A stretch of 46,975 nucleotides of DNA from an uncultured Geobacteraceae bacterium (GTDB lineage Bacteria > Desulfobacterota > Desulfuromonadia > Geobacterales > Pseudopelobacteraceae): contig CAIMXI010000451.1 in NCBI GenBank assembly GCA_903845365.1, forward strand, positions 1 to 46,975, given 5' to 3'. Positions 17,701 to 25,125 of this stretch are shown here, in pieces; the stretch's first letter is position 1; the number at the start of each line of letters is the position of its first letter. Position numbers and translations under genes: made by a program. The notes beneath the pieces were generated by a model. It had not been told where the DNA came from, did no database searches, and was given only the letters and a program-made list of their open reading frames with translations.

Positions 17701-19446
17701 ACCTCCAGTATAAGTCCCTGCATAAACTGTTTGGGAATTGGTTGGATCTATGACCATTGAAAAAACATCTGTGTCTATCAAGCCGTTATTGAAAGCCACC
17801 CAACTTCCGCCACCATCAACTGACTTGAATACGCCAACGTAGCTATCAGCAAAAGTTGTTGTTGCTCCCAAATATAAAGTCTCCGGGTTAGCGGGATCAA
17901 TCACAATAGAAGTAACAAATGTATACGACCCCAAATACAGAGGATTGTCGGAGGGTTTATAGAGTCCGCGACTGGCATAGTCCCAGCTTGCCCCACCGTT
18001 TACGGTCTTGTATACACTACCTGAATAATGATCTAATGCTCCTGGTGTTCCTGCATATATAGTTTGAGGCGTTGATGGGTTTATCACAAGGGAAGTGATA
18101 CTTTTGCTTGCAAACCAAGTGTTGGGGGCGACCAAGTTTGTTCCCATATTATTAATAGCACTCCAATTTGTCCCACCGTTGACGGATTTGAATATTCCAC
18201 CATTCGTTCCAGCATAGATAGTCAGTGGTGTACTCTGTTCAATAGCAAGTACATTGACATTTGTGTTTGTAAGCCCGTTGTTGACGACACTCCAACTTGA
18301 CCCGCCATTCAATGACTTGTAAACGCCAGCATATGTTCCTGCATATACTGTAAGGGGTGTGGACGGGTCAAGCGCAATAGTATTGATATTTGTGCCTGTC
18401 AGTCCGGTGTTACTGGCATTCCATGCACCACCACCGTTTGTGGTTTTAAAGACACCCCCCAAAGTCCCTGCATAAATATTTAATGGTGTGGCTGGGTCGA
18501 TGGTGAGGGACCAGACTGATGTATTTGCAAGCAGTCCTGTATTAACTGCGCTCCAGCTTGTTCCCCCGTTTGTGGACTTAAAGACGGAACCATTATTTGC
18601 CCCGGCGAATAAAATTTGGGGTGTTGATGGATTAATGGCAAGGGTGTCGATGTATGTAGTTGTCAGCCCGGAGTTAATGGCAACCCAGTTCCCTCCACCG
18701 TTGATAGACTTGAATATACCTGCAGTTGTTACGGCATAGATCGTCTGTGTAGTGACCGGATCAATTTCAATAAACTGAACGTATGAATTACCGTATGCAT
18801 CTGTCAGCCCAGTGTTGACAGCACTCCAGGTCACTCCACCATTAATTGACTTGAATACACCACCAGGACTTGTCCCTGCATAAATCGTCTGTGGTGTTGT
18901 AAGGTCAATTTTGATAGCATTGATGGCCACGCTTGACTGAAGACCCGTATTAAAAGCACTCCAGTTTGCGCCACCGTCAATAGACTTGAAAACACCACCG
19001 TCTGTCCCTGTATAGATGGTCTGGGGGCTGGCTGGGTCAATGGCAAGCGAACGGACAAAGGTGTTGGTCAATCCAGTATTTACAGCTCTCCAGACCATCC
19101 CGCCATTGATTGATTTGAAGACACCTCCTTTCTCGGTCCCAGCATAGACCGTCTGCGGGGTAGATGGATCAATTTTAAGTGAATGGACTATTTTATTTGT
19201 CAACCCTGTATTAATCGTGCTCCAATTTCCACCAGAGTTAACAGTCTTAAAGACACCTCCACCTTCTGTCCCCGCATAGAGGGTTTGTGGAGTAACAGGG
19301 TCAATGGCAAGTACCCGAATATCTCCTCCGTACGGACCATTTACTTGCTGCCAAATGGTTGCAGCGTGGGCATCTCGAAGGATAAAAGGTGAATTTAGTA
19401 GAGTAAATAGTAGGGGGATAGTAATGAACAAAATGATACTTTTCAT
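14773..19446 (-). CDS. Giant secreted beta-propeller/Ig-repeat protein with C-terminal dockerin
   Basis: 1557 residues. Signal peptide at 1-28 (hydrophobic core, then AHA-A). Residues about 30-680 hold 13 BNR/sortilin-like propeller blades, each ending in the VFKSxNGGxxWxxxNxGL pattern preceded by IDPxTPQTxYAGT. About 683-760 is an InlB-B/list-type repeat ([25 protein letters not shown]). About 760-815 is a Cys-containing NGVCGT...WNWTCxGxxGGTNAxC module, repeated near the end. Residues 880-1130 have three TATDNxxxxGYxxTE...[14 protein letters not shown] repeats, and 1160-1440 Ig-like repeats with [11 protein letters not shown] and SAPADNSMT starts. The last 55 residues form a type I dockerin pair of loops ([13 protein letters not shown] and [13 protein letters not shown]). 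Start ATG has GAGG upstream. Probably extracellular, calcium binding, adhesion or carbohydrate related; no catalytic domain seen. Confidence 0.88.
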   Translation of the reverse strand: MKSIILFITIPLLFTLLNSPFILRDAHAATIWQQVNGPYGGDIRVLAIDPVTPQTLYAGTEGGGVFKTVNSGGNWSTINTGLTNKIVHSLKIDPSTPQTVYAGTEKGGVFKSINGGMVWRAVNTGLTNTFVRSLAIDPASPQTIYTGTDGGVFKSIDGGANWSAFNTGLQSSVAINAIKIDLTTPQTIYAGTSPGGVFKSINGGVTWSAVNTGLTDAYGNSYVQFIEIDPVTTQTIYAVTTAGIFKSINGGGNWVAINSGLTTTYIDTLAINPSTPQILFAGANNGSVFKSTNGGTSWSAVNTGLLANTSVWSLTIDPATPLNIYAGTLGGVFKTTNGGGAWNASNTGLTGTNINTIALDPSTPLTVYAGTYAGVYKSLNGGSSWSVVNNGLTNTNVNVLAIEQSTPLTIYAGTNGGIFKSVNGGTNWSAINNMGTNLVAPNTWFASKSITSLVINPSTPQTIYAGTPGALDHYSGSVYKTVNGGASWDYASRGLYKPSDNPLYLGSYTFVTSIVIDPANPETLYLGATTTFADSYVGVFKSVDGGGSWVAFNNGLIDTDVFSMVIDPTNSQTVYAGTYTGGVFKTINGGTSWSAVNSGLTDTYVLSLVVDPSTAETVYAGTYGGTFKSLNGGSIWSAVNTGLTYTYAVRSLAIDQATPQSAYAGTFGGAVFKTLPGPFEFFTVSKSGTGAGTVVSSPANISCGVTCSAAFASGTVVTLTATPADNGSTFTGWSGACSGTGTCTVTMDATKDVGAEFTAKINGVCGTSLNQTFSTAPVANLCEPGTASSATTSGNLWNWTCSGLHGGTNANCSANIQTYTVTTGVNGANVPLNCTSPVTYGSNSVCTITPVSGYQLSTFSDNTVDKLSSVTANSYTITNVTANHTIAATFSDIQKPVITAFTLPGTATTLAVAVSSLTATDNVAITGYLITESASAPLVSTTGWSTTKPTSYTFTGIPDGIATAKTLYAWAKDASGNISNIFSASTIITIPDATKPVVTSLTIPATGTTLAVAVSSLTATDNIGVIGYCLTETNSAAGCVWYLPAQTSYTFSGMPDGVATAKTLYAWANDLTGNISNSYSATTTITLPDVTKPVVTAFTIPTSSLLTVPVTTFTATDNIAVSGYCITETNSSTGCSWSATAPKIYNFTTAGNKTLYAWAKDNVGNISTTQSVSVIVDIAGPILALSTLADGAITNNATLNISGTVSDSGGVASLKVNNTTATITNGTFSYAVTMQAGANTITTVAADILGNTTTDTRSITLDITAPILTVSAPADNSMTAQSLATITGTINETSTVTVTLNTGTPVNATITGSRYSAAITLASGINSITITATDLAGNSSSAVRTVTYDNTTPSLAITYPIQDVTINQNSITINGTVSDTLTNPTVSISFNNQTYTPSVTGGTFSQKLTIPSEGTFAITVKATDEAGNSSSVTRNVIYASPVNGVCGTSNGIAVTTVPTASLCTTGTASAVSGSGPWDWTCAGTNGGAMATCSASITTLISKTGDCDANGTVTIAEVQSAINMFLGLKSVEACVDQDNNSSVSIAEVQKVINSFLGL

Positions 19447-19551
19447 CTGCGCCTCTGTTTATAACAAATTATATAGCGTTTTTTGCAAAAACTTGCGGTT
19501 TTGGTTAACTGGGGGATCCTAGCGCACAGTATTCACTAACTTTCAGTGTTT

Positions 19552-20142
19552 TCATGCATGATCCTTTGCAAAGGTCAACCGCATGCGTCCACCCAAGCTC
19601 GGACAGACAAAAGCCAAGTCAGGTGGTGGTGTGAACAAGCTCGGTGGTGGTTCTATGCTTCGAACTTCTTCGCCGTCACGGTAGTAGTAAAGAATAAGAA
19701 GGAATATGCCAGCCATTGCGTTGAGTAGATTCATCAAATTTGCACTCGCGAAGTGCTCGCCCCTTTGGTGTTTTACTTTGTTGTGGGCTTGCCACCATTC
19801 AGGGGTCTCGTTGTTCAGCCAACTACTCCAAGGATGAAGTTCCAGGCCGTAACGCGGTATTGTAACGATTGATCTCTCAATTTCGGGAAGGCAGCGACGC
19901 AGCACATTGCGATATTTTTCTATATTATCTACTTTGGTGGTACCATCAACTTGGTTGCAGAGCAGTTTTGCAACCACATCCACTTCCGATGCAGTAGCCA
20001 AGAAGAGATGAGCTATTTCTACTGAATACGTCCCAAAATTACTACTCGTGAATTCGACAAACCTCGACAACCGTTCAACGTCGGATTCGAGCGCTAAGAA
20101 ATAATTCCAATGGAGCAAGCTCTTTGTTTCTGAAATTTCCAT
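19552..20142 (-). CDS. Hypothetical protein, 196 residues
   Basis: I do not recognise the family. The protein starts MEISETKSLLHWNYFLALES, is mainly helical by composition, has one hydrophobic stretch near residue 145 (NAMAGIFLLILYYYRD) and a basic, proline-rich tail (PPPSLFTPPPDL). The segment WWQAHNKVKHQRGEHF looks like a conserved functional patch seen in some hypothetical proteins of accessory regions. There is no obvious ribosome binding site before the ATG. It sits alone between the propeller gene and a palindromic repeat, in the most variable part of the window. A real but lineage-restricted gene is likely from its codon pattern and length. Confidence 0.6.
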   Translation of the reverse strand: MEISETKSLLHWNYFLALESDVERLSRFVEFTSSNFGTYSVEIAHLFLATASEVDVVAKLLCNQVDGTTKVDNIEKYRNVLRRCLPEIERSIVTIPRYGLELHPWSSWLNNETPEWWQAHNKVKHQRGEHFASANLMNLLNAMAGIFLLILYYYRDGEEVRSIEPPPSLFTPPPDLAFVCPSLGGRMRLTFAKDHA

Positions 20143-20185
20143 TAGTTACGAAAATAGTGATCATTCATTGGGAAGAACCTTTTTT

Positions 20186-20420
20186 CTCATTCCCACGCGC
20201 TGCGTGGGAATGCAGTTGTGGCGCGCTGCGCCACGAGTTGAAAATAAGTGAAGCCCCGTTATACGGCCATCTACAGGTTTTCTCATTTATACTTTGCTAA
20301 ATGTGTTGCACGACAGTTTCACTTTTGCACAGTCGAGACCAATATTGTGATTCTTTTCCTGCTGGATACTGGGCGCAGCGCGCCTTAACTGCATTCCCAC
20401 GCAGCGCGTGGGAACGAGAG
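20186..20420 (+). repeat. Copy 2 of the ~230-bp palindromic (MITE-like) element
   Basis: The ends are inverted repeats of roughly 45 bases. The left end holds CCCACGCGCTGCGTGGG, ATGCAGTT and GGCGCGCTGCGCC; the right end (20371-20420) holds their complement in reverse order, ending GTGGGAACGAGAGG. Between them is a unique core (CTCATTTATACTTTGC...). No open reading frame of interest lies inside. It is repeated in direct orientation at 21150, on the other side of the toxin-antitoxin genes. Confidence 0.88.
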
Positions 20421-20487
20421 GCAAACGCAAAACCGCTTGCGCAGCGACTGTAAGTATCTCAGACGAAATAAAATTACAAAAACATAT

Positions 20488-20787
20488 TCAGTTTAAAGCG
20501 CCATGCAACGCCTTCATTGCAGTTTCCGGTTCTCGATCGAATATAGTCAACAATGCTACCGCCGCGCCCGTAGGATTGCGCCGGTGTTGCTCCCAATTTT
20601 GCACCGTCTTTACCTTTACACCGATCAAGGCGGCAAAGACCGCTTGAGAAAGCCCGGTTTTTTCCCGCACCGTCTTTGCATCAGGCGTTTCGGCGGTGAA
20701 CACTCGGGACGGCTGTATCTCACCTTTGGCAATAGCAACAGCCTCTTTCATGCTCTGATGAAGTTGATCGAAAAGTATCTTATCCAT
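20488..20787 (-). CDS. Antitoxin, NadS/HigA-like helix-turn-helix protein
   Basis: 99 residues. The C-terminal half is a Cro/C1-type helix-turn-helix (TVREKTGLSQAVFAALIGVK, then KTVQNWEQHRRNPTGAAVALL). The N-terminal MKEAVAIAKGEIQPSRVF segment is typical of NadS-type antitoxins. It overlaps the toxin gene by eight bases and lies downstream of it, the HigBA-type order with toxin first. It should neutralise the toxin by binding and repress the pair through the palindromic operator upstream of the toxin gene. Confidence 0.88.
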   Translation of the reverse strand: MDKILFDQLHQSMKEAVAIAKGEIQPSRVFTAETPDAKTVREKTGLSQAVFAALIGVKVKTVQNWEQHRRNPTGAAVALLTIFDREPETAMKALHGALN

Positions 20788-21103
20788 GACGTTCCAGCTC
20801 CTTTACTAATGCCTTGAGTAGAGCTGTCTGCTCCGGTTCAAGGTTTTCTTTCTTTGCCTTGGTATATGCCAGCAGCATATAAGTTTTGTGTTTGGATGTT
20901 TGCCAGTAGTAAATCAACCTTGCTCCACCGCGTTTGCCTGTGCCGGGGAGGGCAAAGCGAAGTTTCCGAATCCCGCCACCTCCCGGAATCAGGTCGCCTG
21001 CTTGCGGATTTTTGGCTATATCGTCTTGCAGTAAACGATAGCTGTCATCCGGTAACAGTTCGTTTATCAGCTTGGTGAATACCTGCGTCTCAATAAATTC
21101 CAT
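20780..21103 (-). CDS. RelE/HigB-type toxin
   Basis: 107 residues starting MEFIETQVFTKLINELLPDDSY. The family core is visible: GDLIPGGGGIRKLRFALPGTGKRGGARLIYYW, followed by MLLAYTKAKKENLEPEQTALLKALVKEL. Relatives are ribosome-dependent mRNA endonucleases in which Lys/Arg/Tyr residues of this core act in catalysis. An upstream ATG at 21124 would sit in the middle of the operator palindrome; ATG at 21103 has GAGGA a few bases upstream and is chosen. First gene of the pair. Confidence 0.88.
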   Translation of the reverse strand: MEFIETQVFTKLINELLPDDSYRLLQDDIAKNPQAGDLIPGGGGIRKLRFALPGTGKRGGARLIYYWQTSKHKTYMLLAYTKAKKENLEPEQTALLKALVKELERHG

Positions 21104-21112
21104 GTTATCCTC

Positions 21113-21135
21113 ATTATCCGCCATTGGCGGATAAT
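21113..21135. promoter_or_regulatory. Perfect palindromic operator of the toxin-antitoxin pair
   Basis: ATTATCCGCCA (21113-21123), a central T, then TGGCGGATAAT (21125-21135): eleven perfect pairs of inverted symmetry directly in front of the toxin ribosome binding site. Type II pairs usually repress themselves through such a site, bound by the helix-turn-helix antitoxin. Confidence 0.8.
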
Positions 21136-21149
21136 GTCAAGAATAGTTT

Positions 21150-21373
21150 CTAGTTCCCACGCGCTGCGTGGGAATGCAGTTGTGGCGCGCTGCGCCACGA
21201 GTTGAAAATCAGTGAAGCCACATTATACGGCCATCTACAGGTTTTCTCATTTATACTTTGCTAAATGTGTTGCACGACTGTTTCACTCTTGCACAGCGAG
21301 ACGCAAACATTCTGATTCTTTTACTGTTGGATACTGGGCGCAGCGCGCCATATCTGCATTCCCAAGCAGTGCG
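21150..21373 (+). repeat. Copy 3 of the palindromic element, interrupted at its right end
   Basis: It matches copy 2 (20186-20420) over the whole length with scattered changes, including both left-end hairpins and the CTCATTTATACTTTGCTAAA core. The right end stops inside the last hairpin (CCCAAGCAGTGCG) and resumes at 21715 (AGCAGCGCGTGGGAACGATAGG), because a 341-bp element sits between. Together with copy 2 it brackets the toxin-antitoxin genes in direct orientation. Confidence 0.88.
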
Positions 21374-21714
21374 CTCATCGTTATACATAAGACTGAGGCT
21401 CTTGCAAAAAGTCATTCCGGCACGTTTTTGGCCGGAATCCAGTTTCTAACTGCCTGAAAATCTGGATCCCGGATAGAAGCCTTCCGGGAAGACAATCTTT
21501 TTGCAACAGGCTCATAAGTCTGTAACAGACTCACTTATATGATGGCTTTTCCTGGGAGCGCGGACATCCTGTCCGTATTCGGGTGTCTTTTTTGCCCGAA
21601 TAAGTTTTTGACTTCAAAAGTGATTCAAGCGATACACCCGCTTGAATACGGACAGGATGTCCGTGTTCCCAGGAATGTCTGCCATTTGAAGACAAACTTG
21701 TGTATAACGATGAG
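21374..21714. mobile_element. Nested 341-bp non-autonomous insertion with terminal inverted repeats and 9-bp target duplication
   Basis: Terminal inverted repeats 21374-21391 (CTCATCGTTATACATAAG) and 21697-21714 (its complement with one change). Flanks are AGCAGTGCG (21365-21373) and AGCAGCGCG (21715-21723), a 9-bp duplication with one mismatch. Inside are two further palindromes: 21395-21411 with 21497-21513 (TTGCAAAAAG core) and 21550-21585 with 21635-21674 (GGACATCCTGTCCGTATTC core). No transposase is encoded. The second core also occurs near 14488-14502, next to copy 1. Confidence 0.8.
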
Positions 21715-21826
21715 AGCAGCGCGTGGGAACGATAGGCAAACTTAATATGCCATCGATCGGATTATTCACGATTGCGGAACATTTGGTGTCAGGCTGCCAA
21801 GATTGCAAGTTAATTAAAAATCATCT

Positions 21827-22708
21827 TCAGGCAGACTTTATCTCTCCCAGGCTCAAGCCAGTCGCCTGTATTATTATATCAATCGCGACGCCTGCGAGCT
21901 TCAGATTACGGGCAACTTCTATATTTCGTTTCTCAATCCCCTTCTCAATCCCTATCGCAATCCCCTTCTCAACACCTTCCATTACTGCTGTTTTACTGGA
22001 ACTCTCAGCGATACGACGATCTTTGATAAAATGCTCAAATATATCACGCTTTTCTTTTGACAGCTTCAGAATATCAAGTTCTTTAGCCGCTTTTCGTAGA
22101 CCTTTGGCGCTAAAACCGTCTGGTATTTCTGAGCTCTTCAGGAAATAGATCCACTCATCCAGAGAATCTTTGGCTAAACCATCAAAATCATTCACCTTCA
22201 AGATATAGTATTCTGGATAAATGTCGGCAACATTGATAATTTCCGGAAGGTTCTTCTTCTGAACGGAGGAGAGTCTCAGGATATCATGCTTATGAATACC
22301 TCTGAATTCGTTGACTCCCTTATAGATGTAGTCTTCACCCTGACCCAGGTCAAAGTAGACAATGTTGATCGATATTACTTTCCGCACCTGATGGTAATCA
22401 AAGCCGGATACCATATAATCCGTTATCAGTTTGCTCGCGCCGTAAAGCATCCGGTGGAAGTAATCAAACTGCCCTTCGACCTGAAGCTCAATCAGGATAA
22501 GTTCGCCAGCAGCGGCTTCGGCCAGCAAATCCACGCGATTGGATTTATCGTCGCAGGTTTGTTTGTTGCCCTCGCTTTCGAGGATGTTTTTTATCTTTAT
22601 CTCCTGCAACAAAAGCTCTGAAAAAAACCCCTCCAATATTTCAAAATTGGCCTTGTTACGCAGCAGATTCTTCAATGCCCAATCAAAACTGACAAGCTGT
22701 CTCTTCAT
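21827..22708 (-). CDS. Rpn-family PD-(D/E)XK nuclease (recombination-promoting nuclease/putative transposase)
   Basis: 293 residues. It begins with FDWALKNLLRNKANFEILEGFFSELL, the family's N-terminal signature. The nuclease core has NRVD60 followed by LILIE74LQ76VEGQFDYFHRMLYGASKL, the D-(x)13-E-x-Q arrangement of Rpn/PDDEXK_2 proteins. The C-terminus has low-complexity EGVEKGIAIGIEKGIEKRN repeats, as in relatives. Rpn proteins cut DNA and raise RecA-independent recombination; some act in phage defence. Start ATG has GGAG upstream, 25 bases after the V4R stop. The gene sits in the block of palindromic repeats, just inside its right boundary. Confidence 0.87.
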   Translation of the reverse strand: MKRQLVSFDWALKNLLRNKANFEILEGFFSELLLQEIKIKNILESEGNKQTCDDKSNRVDLLAEAAAGELILIELQVEGQFDYFHRMLYGASKLITDYMVSGFDYHQVRKVISINIVYFDLGQGEDYIYKGVNEFRGIHKHDILRLSSVQKKNLPEIINVADIYPEYYILKVNDFDGLAKDSLDEWIYFLKSSEIPDGFSAKGLRKAAKELDILKLSKEKRDIFEHFIKDRRIAESSSKTAVMEGVEKGIAIGIEKGIEKRNIEVARNLKLAGVAIDIIIQATGLSLGEIKSA

Positions 22709-22725
22709 TGGTTGACTCCTGTATT

Positions 22726-22754
22726 TTGTCCGTTCATGCCGGTTTTACTTCGAA
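22726..22754. repeat. 29-bp right boundary copy at the V4R gene end
   Basis: Differs at one base from 14439-14467, in the same orientation. It covers the last codons and stop of the V4R gene and a few bases beyond it. Confidence 0.8.
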
Positions 22755-23258
22755 GCGGCAAACCCTGTCTCCAGAGCACCAGCAATCCACTTCCTTGACA
22801 TCGAATTTTTTACCGGAAAATTCAAATAGAATCCCTGCAATGAAACCTTCGTCGTAGGTGCAGATTGTTTCATCAGAAATAGGCAGACCAGAACAATCCA
22901 GGTCTTCGGCAACTGTCAGAGTAAACTCCATTTTTTCAAAGTCGGCCGATTCGACTCTCAATATTCCGATTTTCAGAGTAGCCAGAAGATCCTGCAACTC
23001 TTTGACAAAGAGGTTGAAATCGCTCTTCTCTTTGATCAAATTCTTAAACAGTTCCTTGCCAGCCAGCTCTCCCGCTTTGTAATATATTTTTTCAGCGGTT
23101 TCGGTGTCGAACTCCTGAATAATAACGTCCCGCAGCGTAAACTGCATGAGCCGGTAGACCGCCACATCCATTGTTCCACCAAGATTCGGTCGGCCAGCCG
23201 CGATATCCCCTATCATGCTCCAATCAAACATCGCCTCGTCTCTTTCTTCTTTAAACAT
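22734..23258 (-). CDS. V4R-domain protein
   Basis: 174 residues with the V4R (4-vinyl reductase) fold: GTMDVAVYRLMQFTLRDVIIQEF, then AEKIYYKAGELAGKELF, and a C-terminal CTYDEGFIAGILFEFSGKKFDVKEVDCWCSGDRVCRFEV. V4R domains bind small ligands, often hydrocarbons or tetrapyrrole-type compounds; the Cys-x-Cys...Cys cluster near the end (DCWCSGDRVC) is typical of the domain and could bind metal. Start ATG at 23258 has AGGAGAA a few bases upstream; an ATG at 23324 does not. The protein has no output domain, so it could be a sensory partner for a separate kinase. Its 3' end is repeated in front of the soluble hybrid kinase. Confidence 0.85.
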   Translation of the reverse strand: MFKEERDEAMFDWSMIGDIAAGRPNLGGTMDVAVYRLMQFTLRDVIIQEFDTETAEKIYYKAGELAGKELFKNLIKEKSDFNLFVKELQDLLATLKIGILRVESADFEKMEFTLTVAEDLDCSGLPISDETICTYDEGFIAGILFEFSGKKFDVKEVDCWCSGDRVCRFEVKPA

Positions 23259-23606
23259 GGTATTCTCCTTTTCCTGTATTAGTGATGCGGCAATTTCAAA
23301 ATAACCATTTTTGTATAAATTCACTACGGCTCAGAGCCACAACCAAGGAGGCAGGTCATAAGAAAGTCTATCACATTTGTTGGTACGGATGAGATCATAC
23401 CCGTTGACGGAAATCTATATTCATAAATTTAAAAATACAAGGCAAATTATCTTCTGCCGGATCAGTCGAGTGATTAGCTGCCGGAGAGGTTGAGAAAATA
23501 TGAAACATGGTTGGAGCGGAGTATGGTTTTGGCGGGGTGGAGATGCAGTAGGATTTCACATATCTCCAGCATTAGTTGTCGTAGCATGGAACTGTTTATC
23601 ACATAC
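23259..23606. other. Intergenic region upstream of the V4R gene
   Basis: About 350 bases with no recognisable gene on either strand, no clear terminator for the RIO gene and no repeat shared with the rest of the window. It should hold the promoter of the V4R gene; a GAATTTATAC-type -10 region lies near 23310-23325 on the minus strand, but without a convincing -35 box. Confidence 0.4.
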
Positions 23607-24455
23607 TCACGCGGATTGTGCAGCTCTGATCAGTGTTCGCTCGTGCAAAATCCTGGCATAGTCAATTTCGCGCATGACCCCTTTCACATCAGCCGGAACA
23701 TCACTCTGCTCAAAGAGTCCGGTCAGTTCGGAGGTTACGCTCAGTTTGCCGGTTGAATACAGCTTCCATATTTCACGCCCGTAATCTGTCGATAGCAGTT
23801 CAGGAGCAAATCGCCCGAAATAGGCGGTGATATTTGCAACATCACGTTCAAGCATGCTGCGGGCGTTGTTATTTTTTGAAGCATTAATCGCCTGAGGCAA
23901 GTCGATTATCACCAGTGCGGCTTGATCAACAAGCACATTGTACTCTGACAGGTCTCCATGGATAATTCCGGCACAGAGCATCACAACAATATTTTTGATC
24001 ATTTCATGATGATATTCGCGCGCCTTCTCTCCAGTTAACCTGATATCGTTTAGTCTTGGAGCAGGATTCCCGTCGGCACCTTTCACTAATTCCATCAACA
24101 GAATGCCGTCAGCGTAGTCATAAACTACAGGAACTCTCACGCCTGCTTCCGCCACTGTTCTTAGCGCATCCACTTCCGCATTCTTCCAGGCATCCTCTGT
24201 TTCTTTACGTCCGTACCTGGTGTTTTTTTGCATCGCCCGAGCCTGACGACTGTTACGCCCTTTGCGCCCTTCCTGATACTGTGCCATCTGACTGAAACTG
24301 CGCATACGAACGTCTTTGTAGACCTTGGCACAGCAGAGCTCTCCCTTTGACTGGACAACATACACATCTGCTTCTTTGCCGCTCATCAAACGGGAAACAA
24401 CTTCATCAACCATACCGTTACGAACAAGTATTTCAAAACATTCCGGAGTTTTCAT
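23607..24455 (-). CDS. RIO1-type serine/threonine protein kinase
   Basis: 282 residues. It has the RIO signature in place of a full P-loop (MSGKEADVYVVQSKG), the nucleotide Lys in LCCAKVYKD, the catalytic loop HGDLSEYNVLV and the metal-binding Asp of VIIDLPQAI. The N-terminal VRNGMVDEVVSRL helix and the basic QYQEGRKGRNSRQARAM stretch are typical of the bacterial branch. RIO kinases act on few substrates and in bacteria their target is not established. A C-terminal extension of about 60 residues follows the kinase core. The gene is monocistronic, with a weak ribosome binding site. Confidence 0.9.
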   Translation of the reverse strand: MKTPECFEILVRNGMVDEVVSRLMSGKEADVYVVQSKGELCCAKVYKDVRMRSFSQMAQYQEGRKGRNSRQARAMQKNTRYGRKETEDAWKNAEVDALRTVAEAGVRVPVVYDYADGILLMELVKGADGNPAPRLNDIRLTGEKAREYHHEMIKNIVVMLCAGIIHGDLSEYNVLVDQAALVIIDLPQAINASKNNNARSMLERDVANITAYFGRFAPELLSTDYGREIWKLYSTGKLSVTSELTGLFEQSDVPADVKGVMREIDYARILHERTLIRAAQSA

Positions 24456-24497
24456 AGATAGTGTCCAAACCTGTTACTCTCGTCATACATTAAATGA

Positions 24498-24524
24498 AAG
24501 GCCCGATGTAGTGCACCGGGCCTT
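24498..24524 (-). terminator. Terminator of the kor operon
   Basis: AAGGCCCG (24498-24505) and CGGGCCTT (24517-24524) form an eight-pair stem 25 bases after the korC stop; on the minus strand it is followed by TTTCATTTAA, a weak T-run. Confidence 0.65.
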
Positions 24525-24548
24525 CCTAAAAACAGCTTACAAGTTATA

Positions 24549-25097
24549 TTACTGGGCGCTGGCGGCCAGAGCCTTCTCATAACCGATGCTGAATGCTTTC
24601 CTGTTCAGTTCAATAAAAGCCTCCGGTACGCTTGAGAGCACTGCTTTTTCGGCATTTTCACGACTTACCTGACCTGTCAGGGCAACCATTGCACCAAGAG
24701 CGACGATGTTGGCAACTATCTCACGACCAACATCATTTTTTGCAGTATTGATAATCGGGAAAGAAATCGTCCTGAAATTGCCTGGTGGCACAATTTTGAC
24801 CAAGTCAGAGTCAAGAAGCAGAACGCCCCCTTCTTTTAGGTCATGCGAATATTTGTTAGCGGCTTCCTGAGTCATTGCGAGCAGCGCGTCGCACGCTGTT
24901 ACTTTCGGATAGTCAATCGGGCCGTCAGAAATAATTACTTCTGATTTTGATGCTCCGCCACGTGCTTCCGGACCATAACTTTGCGACTGTACGGCCTGCT
25001 TCCCTTCATAAATAGAAGCGGCTTTGGCCATAATAATTCCGGCGGTGATGAGACCCTGCCCACCTGAACCGGAAAACCTGAGTTCATATCTTGACAT
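24549..25097 (-). CDS. korC: 2-oxoglutarate:ferredoxin oxidoreductase, gamma subunit
   Basis: 182 residues. The POR/KOR gamma-domain signature is near the N-terminus (RFSGSGGQGLITAGIIMAKAA) with QSYGPEARGGASKSEVIIS after it, and ALLAMTQEAANKY downstream. It is the last gene of korDABC; the complex converts 2-oxoglutarate and CoA to succinyl-CoA, CO2 and reduced ferredoxin, replacing the NAD-linked dehydrogenase in anaerobes. ATG at 25097 has GGAG upstream; an ATG 48 bases earlier precedes the family's conserved start. Confidence 0.94.
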   Translation of the reverse strand: MSRYELRFSGSGGQGLITAGIIMAKAASIYEGKQAVQSQSYGPEARGGASKSEVIISDGPIDYPKVTACDALLAMTQEAANKYSHDLKEGGVLLLDSDLVKIVPPGNFRTISFPIINTAKNDVGREIVANIVALGAMVALTGQVSRENAEKAVLSSVPEAFIELNRKAFSIGYEKALAASAQ

Positions 25098-25125
25098 GAA
25101 TATATCGCTCCTTTTCCTGTAATTG

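Noticed and set aside
14439-22754. Integrative element with att sites defined by the 29-bp repeats
   Set aside because: No integrase or tRNA end is present in the block, and one copy is simply the end of the V4R coding sequence; treated as a gene-end duplication or remnant.
23490-23756. 88-codon plus-strand frame upstream of and across the RIO gene end
   Set aside because: Overlaps the RIO kinase C-terminus in antisense and has no recognisable motif.
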